Numbered from the stretch's first letter, positions 24,523 through 33,742 are shown. The stretch is DNA of 64,000 bases from Streptosporangium brasiliense (GCF_030811595.1 NZ_JAUSRB010000002.1:5890001-5954000); one strand, 5' to 3'. Notes: a model not told the origin generated them from the sequence alone. A program made the numbers and translations.

Positions 24523-24655
24523 TCACGGGGTACGGCTCACGCGGGTCTCACGTGGTCTCAGGGGGTCACGTGGGCTCGGGGGTGGGGCCCACGTGTCTCG
24601 GGGGACGCTCACGCGTCCCGGGGGCGCTCACATGTCTCGGAGGCGGGGTTCACGC
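24523..24655. repeat. Repeated CACGTG/CACGCG motif region
   Basis: Eight copies of TCAC(G/A)(T/C)G-like hexamers occur at about 24523, 24536, 24548, 24566, 24589, 24609, 24628 and 24650, mostly 12-22 bp apart, with CTCGGGGG-type spacers. The last copy contains the stop codon of the GDPD gene. The region lies between that gene and the MFS start, on the same strand, so it is the MFS gene's downstream neighbour's opposite flank: upstream of the MFS start. Confidence 0.6.
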
Positions 24656-25483
24656 GGCGAGCCGGCCGGGGTGCCACTGGCCGCGCGCCTCCAGGACCTC
24701 GCGGAGGCCGGAGATGTTGTCGGTCATCACGCCGTCCACGCCCAGGTCGAGCAGGCGCCGCATCTTCTGGGGGTCGTTGACGGTCCACACGTGGATCTGC
24801 ATGCCGAGGGCGTGCGCCGTGCGGATCAGGGACCTCGTGGTGACCCGCAGGCCGCGGAAGCCCAGCGGCACCTGCGCGCACGGCACTCCGGAGCGGGCCA
24901 GGCGGGTGAGCAGGCGGCCGTAGCCGGAGGTGGCGGCCGCTGCCCGCAGGGCCGCGACCCCGCGCGGCCCGAGCGAGGAGCACACCTCGCGGCCCATCGC
25001 GGCGCGGGCGCGGGTCAGCCGCTCGTCGGAGAAGGAGGTGAGGCAGATCCTGTCGTAGGCGTTGGTCCGCCTGACCGCCTCGGCCAGCGGCCCGATGGCC
25101 GCGGCCTCCTTGACGTCGATGTTGAAGCGCGCCTGCGGCCAGGAGCCCAGCAGATCGTCCATGAGCGGGATCTCGTCCACGCCGCCGATCCGCGCCTCGC
25201 GCACCAGCCGGTAGGGCAGCTCGGCGATCCGGCCACGCCGGTCGGTCACCCGGTCGAGGGTGTGGTCGTGGAAGGCCAGCAGCACCCCGTCGGCGGTGGC
25301 GTGCGCGTCGGTCTCCAGGTAGGTGTAGCCGAGCTCCACGGCGCGGGCGAACGCGGCGTGGGTGTTCTCCCGGCCCTCGGCCGCCCCGCCCCGGTGGGCG
25401 AAGGCGAGCGGGCCGGGATGGTCGAGGAAGGGGTAACGGCGCTGCACGTGCAGGAGTATGCCCGGTATGAGCGCGGCCGTCAT
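24650..25483 (-). CDS. Glycerophosphodiester phosphodiesterase
   Basis: TIM-barrel hydrolase of 277 residues that splits glycerophosphodiesters into glycerol 3-phosphate and an alcohol. AFAHRGGAAEGRENTHAAF has the catalytic His and the RGG/ENT metal site, YLETDAHATADGVLLAFHDHTLDR the ExD ligands and second His, and IHVWTVND and GVDGVMTD close the barrel. There is no signal peptide, so it is cytosolic. A later in-frame GTG near 25447 is an alternative start. Confidence 0.94.
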   Translation of the reverse strand: MTAALIPGILLHVQRRYPFLDHPGPLAFAHRGGAAEGRENTHAAFARAVELGYTYLETDAHATADGVLLAFHDHTLDRVTDRRGRIAELPYRLVREARIGGVDEIPLMDDLLGSWPQARFNIDVKEAAAIGPLAEAVRRTNAYDRICLTSFSDERLTRARAAMGREVCSSLGPRGVAALRAAAATSGYGRLLTRLARSGVPCAQVPLGFRGLRVTTRSLIRTAHALGMQIHVWTVNDPQKMRRLLDLGVDGVMTDNISGLREVLEARGQWHPGRLAA

Positions 25484-25525
25484 CGCGCGCGGGTGAACGT
25501 TTGGGTCACGGGACCCGGAGCGGGC

Positions 25526-26086
25526 TCATTCCCCGGCCGGCGGCTCCTTGCCGGACCACTCCCGGCGGCGGGCCTCGGCCAGCGCGATCGCGGTGGCGAC
25601 CGCGACGTTGAACGAGCCCACCCGGCCGACCTGCGGGATGTAGCAGACGCCGTCGGCGGCCTCCAGCAGCGCCGGGGAGCAGCCGTGGTCCTCGCTGCCC
25701 ACCACCAGGCACAGGTCGCCGCCGAGTTTCGCCTCGTGCAGCGGTGCCGCGTCCCCGGTCAGCTCCACCGCGACGACGGTGAACCCGTCCTCCTTGGCGG
25801 CCCGTACGGCCTCCACCGCGCTGAGCGGCCCTTCCCAGGCCACCAGCCGGTCGGTGCCCAGCGCGGTCTTCTGGGCCTTGGGGTTGGTCGGGGGAGTGGC
25901 GTTGCCGGACAGCCAGATCCGCTCCACCCCGAAGGCGGCGGCCGTGCGGAAGATGGAGCCGATGTTGAACGGACCGGTCACCGACTCCACGATCAGGGCG
26001 AGACGGCCCTCGGTGTTCCGGCGCCAGGTGCGGTTGAGCCGCTTGACGTCGGTCGGCCGCAGCTGCCTGCGCGGGTTTGCAGTCAT
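25526..26086 (-). CDS. TrmH/SpoU-family RNA methyltransferase
   Basis: SPOUT-fold enzyme of 186 residues that probably 2'-O-methylates tRNA or rRNA. The three SpoU motifs are visible: IVESVTGPFNIGSIFRTAAAFGVE (motif 1, span), LVVGSEDHG (motif 2) and YIPQVGRVGSFNVAVATAIALAEARR (motif 3, span). ATG 26086 is preferred because LRPTDVKRLNRTWRRN matches the usual N-terminus; ATG 26125 is also in frame. Confidence 0.92.
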   Translation of the reverse strand: MTANPRRQLRPTDVKRLNRTWRRNTEGRLALIVESVTGPFNIGSIFRTAAAFGVERIWLSGNATPPTNPKAQKTALGTDRLVAWEGPLSAVEAVRAAKEDGFTVVAVELTGDAAPLHEAKLGGDLCLVVGSEDHGCSPALLEAADGVCYIPQVGRVGSFNVAVATAIALAEARRREWSGKEPPAGE

Positions 26087-26153
26087 CGTTCGTTCACCGT
26101 TTCTCGTCCGTTCCGCGGGAGGCACCTGCCGGACCCGCCGTTGTTCTCACTGC

Positions 26154-26786
26154 TCACCGCGCGGGACCCACGCCGGGCCGGGCCTCCACCCGGAGGATCC
26201 GGTAGGAGGACCGCGAGGCCGTCCGGGCCGTGGGCCAGCCCTGCTCGTTCAGCCAGCGCTGCAGGGAGTCGGACCCCAGGTGCTTCTGGACCACCAGGTA
26301 GGCGGTGCCGTCGGGGGTGAGCCGCGACAGCCAGCGGGTCAGCATCTCGTGCATGGCGGCCTTGCCGATGCGGATCGCCGGGTTGGACCAGATGGTCGCG
26401 TAGCGGACCTCCGGCGGCACCTCGTCGACGTGCACTGACCTTACTTTGTCAAGGGCGGCGGCCCGGGCGTTCCTGGCGCACAGCTCGACCGCGCGGCGGT
26501 TGACGTCGACCGCCCAGACCGTGGCCCCGGGCGCGCGCGAGGCCATCGTCAGCGCGATCGGCCCGTATCCGCAGCCCAGGTCCAGCAGGTCGCCCTCGGC
26601 CGGGGGAGGGGGCACCGTCTCCAGCAGGATCCGGGTGCCCTGGTCGACCCGCTCGGGAGAGAACATCCCGCTGTCGGTCTCCAGCTTCAGATGGAGGTCG
26701 GGGAGCACGAGCGTGACCGAGCCCGGACGGCTGGCGGTCTCGGGACGCTCCTCGAAGTAATGTGCCACGTCGTAAAACGTTACCAA
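26154..26786 (-). CDS. RsmC/TrmG-like class I SAM-dependent methyltransferase
   Basis: Protein of about 210 residues. The SAM site is LLDLGCGYGPIALTMA, with acidic VDVNRRAVELC after it. The catalytic-type motif is SNPAIRIGK, where the rRNA N2-guanine methyltransferases have NPPF(R/H). It fits the RsmC family, which methylates 16S rRNA. The start is uncertain: TTG 26786 opens LVTFYDVAHYF; GTG 26768 is the next choice. It begins just after the VWA gene stop (26801) and is probably the last gene of the moxR operon. Confidence 0.82.
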   Translation of the reverse strand: MVTFYDVAHYFEERPETASRPGSVTLVLPDLHLKLETDSGMFSPERVDQGTRILLETVPPPPAEGDLLDLGCGYGPIALTMASRAPGATVWAVDVNRRAVELCARNARAAALDKVRSVHVDEVPPEVRYATIWSNPAIRIGKAAMHEMLTRWLSRLTPDGTAYLVVQKHLGSDSLQRWLNEQGWPTARTASRSSYRILRVEARPGVGPAR

Positions 26787-26800
26787 CGGCCGGGACCGGG

Positions 26801-27748
26801 TCAGGGCAGCCGCGACCCCAGCAGCAGGCCCGACACGGCGATCAGCAGGCCGGTCAGGAGCGCCGCCACGACGAACCACTGGCTGATCTCCTGGTGGACC
26901 GTCCGGTAGCCGAGCGAGGTGCCGATCTGCTCGTAGACCTCCCGGAGCTGGCTGCCCGACTCCGCCTCGTAGGCGTGGCCGGAGGTGCCCTCCGACAGGG
27001 TCTGCAGGGTGGCCTTGTTCACCGGCACGTTCACGTCACGGCCGTCGATCGAGACGGTGCCCTCCTGGGTGCCGTAGGCGATCGTGGAGATCGGCACGCG
27101 CGCGCCCGTCGCCGCCTCGACCGCCTCGGCCACCGACCGGCCCGAGGTGTTGTCCCCGTCCGACAGCAGCACGATCGCCGCGGGCGGCGGGTCGGTGACC
27201 GCCTGCTGGTCGAAGGAGCGGATGGAGTCGAGGGAGTTGAAGACCGCCTCGCCGATGGCGGTGCCTGCCCGGGTGGTCAGGTTGCCCAGCGAGGTCGACA
27301 CCGCCTGGTGGTCGGTGGTGGGGGAGACCACCACCGAGGCCGAGCGGGCGAAGGCGACCACCCCGACGTTGAACCGCTCCGGCAGGTCCTCGACGAACTT
27401 CTGGGCGGCCTGCTTGGCGGCGGTGATCCGGTTGGGCTGGACGTCGGCGGCCTCCATCGACAGTGAGATGTCCAGCGCGATGATGATGGTCGCGCGGTCA
27501 CGCGGGACCCGCACCGAGTCGGCCGGCCGGGCCGCGCCGACGATCAGCAGGCTCATCATCAGCAGGAACAGCGCCGGAGCAACGTGCCTGCGCCAGCCGG
27601 GCCCGGCGGGGGCCACCAGCGTCAGCAGCGGCAGGTTGGTGAAGCGCACCGCGTAGCGGCGCCGGGCGAACTGGGCGGCCACGTAGCCCGCCACGACCAG
27701 GGCGAGCGCGGCGAACAGCCACAGCATGGCCGGAGAGAGGAAGGTCAC
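26801..27748 (-). CDS. VWA-domain membrane protein (BatA-like)
   Basis: Membrane protein of 315 residues: two N-terminal helices, a von Willebrand A domain with MIDAS DISLS ([15 protein letters not shown]) and SDGDNTSG, and one C-terminal helix. GTG 27748 overlaps the stop of the DUF58 gene by 4 bp (GTGA) and has AGGAG 7 bases before it. With MoxR and DUF58 it forms the common MoxR-VWA chaperone-like module thought to insert metals or assemble envelope complexes. Its client is not evident here. Confidence 0.92.
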   Translation of the reverse strand: MTFLSPAMLWLFAALALVVAGYVAAQFARRRYAVRFTNLPLLTLVAPAGPGWRRHVAPALFLLMMSLLIVGAARPADSVRVPRDRATIIIALDISLSMEAADVQPNRITAAKQAAQKFVEDLPERFNVGVVAFARSASVVVSPTTDHQAVSTSLGNLTTRAGTAIGEAVFNSLDSIRSFDQQAVTDPPPAAIVLLSDGDNTSGRSVAEAVEAATGARVPISTIAYGTQEGTVSIDGRDVNVPVNKATLQTLSEGTSGHAYEAESGSQLREVYEQIGTSLGYRTVHQEISQWFVVAALLTGLLIAVSGLLLGSRLP

Positions 27749-28725
27749 CGCGTCACTCCTGGGGCCGGGTGCCGGTGCGTCAGGTGTGCCATGCGCCGCT
27801 GCCGGAGCACGAACTGGGCGATGTCGAAGATCCAGTCGCGGTCGGTGCGCAGCACCAGGTGCGCCACCCCGCACCGGCGCAGCGCCATCATGGTCGTCGC
27901 CCGCTGTCTGGCGGCCGCCTCCGCGTAGGCCGCGCGCACCTTGGCGGTGAGCTGGACCTGGCGGCTCCGCCCGGACTCCGGGTCGGTCAGGTTGACCAGC
28001 CCCACCGGCGGCAGCTCCAGCTCGCGCGGGTCGATCACCTCGATGGCCAGCACCTGGTGGCGGGCGGCCAGGCGGCGGATCGGCCGCTCCCAGGGCAGCT
28101 CCAGGCCGGGGTCGAGGCTGGGCTCGGCGTCCAGGAAGTCGGAGACGATCACTCGCAGGCCACGCCGTCGCCGCGCGGAGGCGAGCACCTCGACCGCCTC
28201 GGCCAGGTCGGGGGCGCCGGCGACGGGACGGCCCCGGGGGGCCTCCATCAGCGAGTGCAGCAGGCCGTACAGGGCCGGGCGCCCGCCCCGGGCGGGCATC
28301 CGGTGGACGTGTCCGTCGTGCAGCACGTAGGCGCCGAAGCGGTTGCCGATCCGGCCGGTCAGGAAGCCGACCGCGCCGACCGCGGCCACCACCAGGTCCC
28401 GCTTCTCCATCTCCGTGGTGCCGAAGTCCATGCTGGGCGACAGATCGGCCAGCGCCCAGGTCTCCAGCTCCCGGTCGGCGATCAGGTCCCGCACGTGCGG
28501 GACGGTCGTGCGGGCGGTCACCGCCCAGTCCATCCGCCGGATGTCGTCCTCGCCGGGGACGTAGACCCGGCTGTCGCCGAACTCGGTGCCGGGGCCCGGC
28601 AGGAGGCCCTGGTAGGAGCCGTGCAGCAGCCCGTCCAGACGCCGGACGATGGTCAGTTCGAGCCGGCGCAGCGCCTGCTCGGCGGTGTTCGCGGCGGCGC
28701 CCCTTCCCGCGCCGGTCCGGTTCAT
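27745..28725 (-). CDS. DUF58 domain protein of the MoxR module
   Basis: Protein of 326 residues with the DUF58 signature, [30 protein letters not shown] (span, about residues 45-75) and the degenerate VWA motif [12 protein letters not shown]. It has no obvious membrane helix. ATG 28725 overlaps the moxR stop by ATGA, and its own stop overlaps the VWA start, so the three proteins are made together. Confidence 0.92.
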   Translation of the reverse strand: MNRTGAGRGAAANTAEQALRRLELTIVRRLDGLLHGSYQGLLPGPGTEFGDSRVYVPGEDDIRRMDWAVTARTTVPHVRDLIADRELETWALADLSPSMDFGTTEMEKRDLVVAAVGAVGFLTGRIGNRFGAYVLHDGHVHRMPARGGRPALYGLLHSLMEAPRGRPVAGAPDLAEAVEVLASARRRRGLRVIVSDFLDAEPSLDPGLELPWERPIRRLAARHQVLAIEVIDPRELELPPVGLVNLTDPESGRSRQVQLTAKVRAAYAEAAARQRATTMMALRRCGVAHLVLRTDRDWIFDIAQFVLRQRRMAHLTHRHPAPGVTR

Positions 28726-29726
28726 CGGGGGCCCTGGTTCCACACCACCAGGGGCGGCGGCACGACGGCCAGGATCTGTCTGACCACGTCCTCGGGGTCC
28801 ACTCCGTCGGCGAGCGCGTCGAAGGTGAGCATCAGCCGGTGGGACATCACGTCCACGGCCACGTCGCGGACGTCGTCGGGGAGCAGGTAGTCGCGGCCGC
28901 GCAGCAGGGCCAGGCCGCGTCCGGCGGCGACCAGGCCCAGCGTGGCGCGGGGACTGACCCCGATCTCGATGTTCTCCTCCAGGTCGGTCATGCCGTACTC
29001 GCCCGGGGAGCGGGTGGCCATCACCAGCCGGACCACGTAGTCGGCGACGAGCTGGTGCACCGAGACCTGCTCGGCCATCGCCTGCAGCGCGGTCAGCCGG
29101 GCGGGGTCGAGCACCGCCCGGGGGGTGGGCGGGGCCACGCTCATCCGGTGCAGGATCTCCAGCTCCTCGTGGGCGTTGGGGTGGGTGACGCGGATCTTGA
29201 ACAGGAACCGGTCGCGCTGGACCTCCGGGAGCGGGTAGACGCCCTCGGACTCGATCGGGTTCTGGGTGGCCAGCACGATGAACGGCCTGGGCAGCGGGTG
29301 CGTCCGCCCGGCCAGGGACACCTGCCGCTCGGCCATGACCTCCAGCAGCGCCGACTGCACCTTGGCCGGGGCGCGGTTGATCTCGTCGGCGAGCAGGAAG
29401 TTGACGAACACCGGGCCGAGCTCGACGTCGAACGACTCGCGGGAGGGATGGTAGACCCGGGTCCCCACGATGTCGCTGGGGACCAGGTCGGGCGTGAACT
29501 GGATGCGGGCGAAGTCACCGCCGACGACGGTGGCCAGCGTGGAGGCGGCCAGGGTCTTGGCGACCCCCGGCACGCCCTCCAGCAGGCAGTGGCCCCGGGC
29601 GAGGAGGGCCACCAGCAGGCGCTCCACCATGTGCTCCTGACCCACGATGACCCGCCGGACCTCGGCCAGGGCCTCGCGCAGCAGTCCGGTGTCGGTCTCG
29701 CTCGGCAGTTCTTCGGCGACGGTCAT
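28722..29726 (-). CDS. moxR: MoxR-family AAA+ ATPase
   Basis: AAA+ ATPase of 334 residues. Walker A is GVPGVAKT, Walker B LLADEIN, and sensor 1 LATQNPIE. The lid domain follows with [19 protein letters not shown]. MoxR enzymes work as chaperone-like ATPases with the VWA proteins encoded downstream. ATG 29726 matches the usual family start; sequence before it (to 29795) lacks similarity. First gene of the module; its promoter shares the gap with the divergent kinase-like gene at 29852. Confidence 0.94.
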   Translation of the reverse strand: MTVAEELPSETDTGLLREALAEVRRVIVGQEHMVERLLVALLARGHCLLEGVPGVAKTLAASTLATVVGGDFARIQFTPDLVPSDIVGTRVYHPSRESFDVELGPVFVNFLLADEINRAPAKVQSALLEVMAERQVSLAGRTHPLPRPFIVLATQNPIESEGVYPLPEVQRDRFLFKIRVTHPNAHEELEILHRMSVAPPTPRAVLDPARLTALQAMAEQVSVHQLVADYVVRLVMATRSPGEYGMTDLEENIEIGVSPRATLGLVAAGRGLALLRGRDYLLPDDVRDVAVDVMSHRLMLTFDALADGVDPEDVVRQILAVVPPPLVVWNQGPR

Positions 29727-29851
29727 GCTGATATTCCACCAAACGAGATGCGGGGCCGCACAGCCGGTCGGATGTGTATTCCTGTTAGTACCCACCCGGC
29801 TTTCCCGTCAGCACCCACACGGACGCCGCTTGATCGTCCCGATGTGCTTTC

Positions 29852-30616
29852 ATGGCAGGCGTGGCCAGTCCGCTCCAGTACGGTGACCCACCCCATCTCG
29901 GACCCTTCGTGCTCCAGGCCCGTCTGCGGGTGGGGCCCGCCGGGCTGGTCTACCTCGGGCAGGGCTCCGACGGCCGGGCGGTCTCGGTCGCGGTGCTGAC
30001 GAGGGGCGCCGCGCTCGACCCGGCGGCCCGCGACCGGTTCGTCACCGGGATCCGCGAGGCGGCGGCCAGCCGTTCGGGGGTGCGGGGCTGGATGGCCAGG
30101 GCGGCGCGCGGCCGCACCGCGGTGGCCGACACCGCCCCCCAGGTGCTGGCCATGGACGGCGGGAGCGCACCGTGGGTGGCCACGCCGTACGAACCGGACC
30201 GGGCGGGGGCCGAGCGCTTCCTGGAGCCGGTGCTGGTGCGCGGCACGCTCATCGGCGAGCAGCACGGCCCGGACTTCGCGCCGCACTGGATCAGCGACCG
30301 CTCGCCCGCGCTGCCCGCGCCGCCCAAGAGCGCGCCGCCGCCCACCGAGACCCGCCGGTCGGTGGTCGTCGCCGGGGCCGTGCTGACCGTGCTGCTGGTG
30401 CTGCTGGCGGTGATGGCCTGGCTGCTGATCCGCCGCGACGACGAGGTCCAGCCGCCGCCCAAGCCGCTGCCGCCGACGATGTTCGTGCCGACCCCGCCGC
30501 CGGTCCCGGCGACGCCGGAGCCCGGCGAGCCCACCACGTCCCCGTCACCCTCGCGCAGCGGCACGGGGACCCCGGGGCCGAAGCAGGGCGAGGAGGACGA
30601 CGGCTCGCCCATCTAG
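29852..30616 (+). CDS. Membrane protein with kinase-N-lobe-like remnant
   Basis: Protein of 254 residues. The N-terminus, GPFVLQARLRVGPAGLVYLGQGSDGRAVSVAVL, looks like the glycine loop and beta-3 strand of an actinobacterial Ser/Thr kinase (usual RLGxGGMGxVYLGxxxDGRxVAVKVL). The lysine is replaced, and HRD and DFG motifs are absent. It goes on to a single membrane helix (about residues 170-192) and a Pro/Thr/Ser-rich outer tail ending GEEDDGSPI. It is thus probably a pseudokinase-like or vestigial protein with scaffold or sensing use. It is divergent from moxR. Confidence 0.65.
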   Translation: MAGVASPLQYGDPPHLGPFVLQARLRVGPAGLVYLGQGSDGRAVSVAVLTRGAALDPAARDRFVTGIREAAASRSGVRGWMARAARGRTAVADTAPQVLAMDGGSAPWVATPYEPDRAGAERFLEPVLVRGTLIGEQHGPDFAPHWISDRSPALPAPPKSAPPPTETRRSVVVAGAVLTVLLVLLAVMAWLLIRRDDEVQPPPKPLPPTMFVPTPPPVPATPEPGEPTTSPSPSRSGTGTPGPKQGEEDDGSPI

Positions 30617-30710
30617 AGCCGCGTCCGCCGGCGGAGCCGCCTTCCCGCTCAGGGCCGGGCACCTCCACGACGGCACCGAGGAACATCGCCAGGGCGGCGG
30701 AGCCCCGGGG

Positions 30711-30741
30711 TTGACTCTCACGTAACGTGAGTTCCTAGCGT
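30711..30741 (+). promoter_or_regulatory. MerR-type promoter with 19-bp spacer and palindrome
   Basis: A -35 box TTGACT (30711-30716) and a -10-like TAGCGT (30736-30741) are separated by 19 bp, the over-long spacer of MerR-family targets. The spacer starts with CTCACGT-A-ACGTGAG (30717-30731), a perfect 7-bp-arm palindrome. The -10 overlaps the GTG at 30740, so the mRNA would be leaderless or nearly so, starting at about ATG 30749. Confidence 0.75.
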
Positions 30742-30748
30742 GCCGGAC

Positions 30749-31630
30749 ATGGAAATCATCGTTCACGACACCCCACGGGCCATGCTGGAGCTGGCCGGAC
30801 TCCCGCTCGACCGGCGTCCGGACGCGCTGCGCGGCATGCTCGCGCCGATGCGCCAGGCCGTCCCCGTGCCCGGCGACATCGTCGACATCCACCACGGGGG
30901 CGGCGGCTTCCGGGTGGACCGCGACGACGACCGCTACCTGCCCGCGCTGCGCCGGCTGGTCGAGGAGGACGTCCGGGGCCGGATCGGCGACGCCCTCGCG
31001 GCCGCGTGGAAGCGGCTCGGCGACGCGGTGCCGGGGATCAGTGGCCCCGAGAGCCTCCAGGTCATGCTCGTCCTGGGCGACCCCGACGACGAGTATCTGA
31101 CGACCACCGTCGGCGGCTACTACGGCATGGGGGCCACGCCGGGCTGGCTCTACCTGCTGGCCTGGCCCGCCGACGACGTCATCGGCAGGATCGCCCACTG
31201 CGCGGTGCACGAGTTCCACCACCAGGTCCGCTACCACAACGTGGAGTGGGACCCCAGGACGGTCACGGTCGGTGAGCACGTCGTGTCCGAGGGGCTGGCC
31301 GAGGCGTTCGTCCGGGAGCTGTCCGGTCCCGAGGCCATGGGGCCGTGGGCGGGGATGGTGACCGGCGCGGAGTTCGACCGCGCCTACGAGAAGATCACCG
31401 CCCACGTCGGCCTCGCCGGCATGCGGCACACCCCGGCCTACGTGCTGGGCGACGCGGCCATGCGCAGGTTCGGCCAGGAGCCGGCCGGTGTCCCGGACAT
31501 GGCCGGCTACGGCGTGGGCCTGCGCATCGTCGACGCCCACCTGGCCGCCTCCGGCCTGACCGCCGCGGAGAGCACGGTGCTGGCCGGAGCCGACATCCTG
31601 CGCAACGCGGGGGTGGCCGTCCCGGCCTGA
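30749..31630 (+). CDS. DUF2268-type putative zinc protease
   Basis: Protein of 293 residues with the zinc-protease motif HEFHH (AVHEFHHQVRYH, about residues 154-165), then a conserved VSEGLAEAFVRELSG, where the Glu is the usual third zinc ligand of gluzincins. No signal peptide is seen, so it is likely cytosolic. GTG 30740 in the same frame is an alternative start. It stands behind a MerR-type promoter, so a small-molecule signal such as a drug or lipid probably induces it. A MerR gene is not in the neighbourhood. Confidence 0.85.
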   Translation: MEIIVHDTPRAMLELAGLPLDRRPDALRGMLAPMRQAVPVPGDIVDIHHGGGGFRVDRDDDRYLPALRRLVEEDVRGRIGDALAAAWKRLGDAVPGISGPESLQVMLVLGDPDDEYLTTTVGGYYGMGATPGWLYLLAWPADDVIGRIAHCAVHEFHHQVRYHNVEWDPRTVTVGEHVVSEGLAEAFVRELSGPEAMGPWAGMVTGAEFDRAYEKITAHVGLAGMRHTPAYVLGDAAMRRFGQEPAGVPDMAGYGVGLRIVDAHLAASGLTAAESTVLAGADILRNAGVAVPA

Positions 31631-31639
31631 GGGGCACGG

Positions 31640-31790
31640 CCCGGCGGCGGCGCCGTGCAGGGGCACCGCGCAGCGGCGCGGCACGGCGCGCGGCACAGCA
31701 TGGCACGGCGCAGCGGCGGCGCGGTGCAGCGGCGGCGCGGTGCAGCGGCGCGGCGTGGTGCAGGGCATGGTGCGGCGCGGTGCCGGGCGG
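31640..31790. repeat. Low-complexity GCGGCGCGGTGCA repeat region
   Basis: Short irregular repeats of the kind GGCGCGGTGCAGC fill the space between the protease gene and the convergent response regulator. The clearest copies are near 31715-31760. It could fold into several hairpins and serve as a two-way terminator. No gene is supported. Confidence 0.6.
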
Positions 31791-31792
31791 CC

Positions 31793-32434
31793 TCAGCGCG
31801 GGGAGACGTAGCCCGACTCGTAGGCGGTGATGACGGCCTGGGTGCGGTCGCGGGCCTCCAGCTTGGCCAGCACGTTGCCCACGTGGGTCTTCACCGTCTC
31901 CATGCTGACGACCAGCTCTGCGGCGATCTCCCCGTTGGACAGGCCGCGGGTCATCAGGCGCAGCACGTCGCCCTCGCGCGAGGTCAGCCGGCCGATGCCG
32001 GGGACGGCCCGGCCGCCCTCGCGCCGCGCGGCCAGCCCGCGGATGGCGGCCGGGAACAGCAGGGAGTCGCCGGCGGCCACGGTCCGGACCGCCTGGACCA
32101 GCTCGGCGGGGCGGGTGCGCTTGAGCAGGAAGCCGCTGGCCCCGGCCCGCAGCGCATCGTAGACGTAGTCGTCGTTCTCGAACGTGGTGACCACCACGAC
32201 CTTGGGCGGCTCGGGCAGCGCGGTCAGCCTGCGGGTGGCCTGGATGCCGTCCACGGCCGGCATCCGCACGTCCATCAGCACCACGTCCGGCCGGTGCTCG
32301 CGGACCACCGGCACGACGGCCGCGCCGTCCGCGGCCTCGCCCACCACGGTGAGGTCGGGCTCCGAGTCGATGATGATCCTCAGGCCCGCACGGATCAGGT
32401 CCTCGTCGTCGGCGATCACCACACGCAGCGTCAT
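31793..32434 (-). CDS. NarL/FixJ-family response regulator
   Basis: DNA-binding response regulator of 213 residues. The receiver domain has the acidic pair in VIADDEDLIR, the phosphorylated Asp in PDVVLMDVRMP (about residue 54), and the switch residues TTFEN and LLKR. The LuxR-type helix-turn-helix is LTSREGDVLRLMTRGLSNGEIA onward (about 147-190). No sensor kinase is adjacent on either side, so its partner is elsewhere. ATG 32434 is the natural start. Confidence 0.93.
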   Translation of the reverse strand: MTLRVVIADDEDLIRAGLRIIIDSEPDLTVVGEAADGAAVVPVVREHRPDVVLMDVRMPAVDGIQATRRLTALPEPPKVVVVTTFENDDYVYDALRAGASGFLLKRTRPAELVQAVRTVAAGDSLLFPAAIRGLAARREGGRAVPGIGRLTSREGDVLRLMTRGLSNGEIAAELVVSMETVKTHVGNVLAKLEARDRTQAVITAYESGYVSPR

Positions 32435-32518
32435 GACCCACGACCCTACAGAGGACCGCCCCGGACCCCGGGAGAAGGTCCCGCTCATGAGGGCGTCCTT
32501 CCTGGGTAGGGGGCGGAC

Positions 32519-33523
32519 ATGACCGAACTCCGGCACAGCGACCCCGCGGAGCCGGGCATCCGGCGGCGGCGCAGGGGACGTGGCTTCAGCTACCACCACC
32601 CCGGCGGGGGCCGGGTGCGCGAGCGCCGCACCCTCGACAGGATCAGGGCACTGGCGCTCCCGCCCGCCTGGACCGACGTCTGGATCTGCCGGTCGCCGGA
32701 CGGGCACATCCAGGCGGTCGGCACCGACACGGCCGGCCGGCGCCAGTACCGCTACCACGACGTCTGGCGGGCCGAGCAGGATCTGGCGAAGTTCGAGCGG
32801 GTGCGGGAGATGGCCGAGCGGCTGCCGAAGTTCCGCGAGCGGGTCGCCGAGCACCTGGAGCAGCGGGGGCCGACGCGCGAGCGGGTGCTGGCCGCCGCGG
32901 CGAGGATGCTCGACATCGGCTTCTTCCGGGTGGGAGGGGAGGCGTACGAGTCGTTCGGGCTGGCCACGCTCCGGATGGAGCACGTCACCTGTAGGGCGGG
33001 CAGGGTCACCTGCTCCTATCCCGCCAAGGGCGGCAAGCGCCGGGAGGTGGAGATCGTGGACGCGGAGGTGTGCAAGGTGATCTCCTCCCTGCACAGCTCG
33101 GGAGAGGAGGGGGAGCTGCTGCGCTACAAGGACGGCTCCCGATGGGTGGACGTGCGCAGCGACGACATCAACGCCTACCTCCGCGAGACCCTGGAGTCGG
33201 AGGTGTCGGCCAAGGACTTCCGGACCTGGCACGCGACGGTGCTGGCCGCGGTGGGCCTGGCGGTCTCCTCCCGGGTGCGGTCCAGGACCGGCAGGAGGCG
33301 GGCGGTCAACCGGGTGATCAAGGAGGTGGCCGGTTACCTGGGCAACACCCCCGCCGTCGCCCGCGCCTCCTACGTGGATCCCCGCGTCGTCGAGGCCTAC
33401 GAGAAGGGCCGGACCATCGCGGGGGCGCTGACCGAGCTCGGCGCCGACGCGGATTTCGGGCAGCTCGCCACGCACGGCGGTGTGGAGCGGGCGGTCCTCT
33501 CCCTGCTGAGACGCCCGGCCTGA
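32519..33523 (+). CDS. DNA topoisomerase IB
   Basis: Type IB enzyme of 334 residues, the poxvirus-like bacterial size, which relaxes supercoils through a 3'-phosphotyrosyl link. The N-terminal domain includes RIRALALPPAWTDVWIC and the HIQAVGTD.AGR.QYRYH motif. The catalytic domain has FGLATLRMEHV, then FRTWHATVLAAV (His/Arg) and ARASYVDPRVV, whose Tyr, near residue 285, is the nucleophile. The last codons run into a 14-bp tandem repeat array. Confidence 0.95.
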   Translation: MTELRHSDPAEPGIRRRRRGRGFSYHHPGGGRVRERRTLDRIRALALPPAWTDVWICRSPDGHIQAVGTDTAGRRQYRYHDVWRAEQDLAKFERVREMAERLPKFRERVAEHLEQRGPTRERVLAAAARMLDIGFFRVGGEAYESFGLATLRMEHVTCRAGRVTCSYPAKGGKRREVEIVDAEVCKVISSLHSSGEEGELLRYKDGSRWVDVRSDDINAYLRETLESEVSAKDFRTWHATVLAAVGLAVSSRVRSRTGRRRAVNRVIKEVAGYLGNTPAVARASYVDPRVVEAYEKGRTIAGALTELGADADFGQLATHGGVERAVLSLLRRPA

Positions 33524-33619
33524 GACGCCCGGCCTGAGACGCCCGGCCTGAGACGCCCGGATTGAGGCGCCCGGATCGAGGCGCCCGGATCGAGGCGCTC
33601 GGCCTGGGGCGTCCGACCT
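33506..33619. repeat. About eight tandem 14-bp repeats
   Basis: Repeats with a strict 14-bp period, TGAGACGCCCGGCC and variants TGAGGCGCCCGGAT, run with GAG triplets at 33508, 33522, 33536, 33550, 33564, 33578, 33592 and a decayed unit at 33606. The first unit encodes the last residues and the stop of topoisomerase IB; because 14 is not a multiple of three, stops arise in more than one frame. Confidence 0.85.
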
Positions 33620-33742
33620 GCGAGTCCGGCACGGCCCGGTTCCGGAGGCCGCCCGAGGTGAGGCCGGTGCCCTGACATGAACCGGGACGGCACGGGCATG
33701 GGGGCGGTGACACCGGTGACGAGCGAGAGAGGTGAACCGGAG

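Noticed and set aside
33506-33619. Possible CRISPR or attachment site
   Set aside because: A strict 14-bp period with no spacers is a simple tandem repeat; no integrase is nearby.
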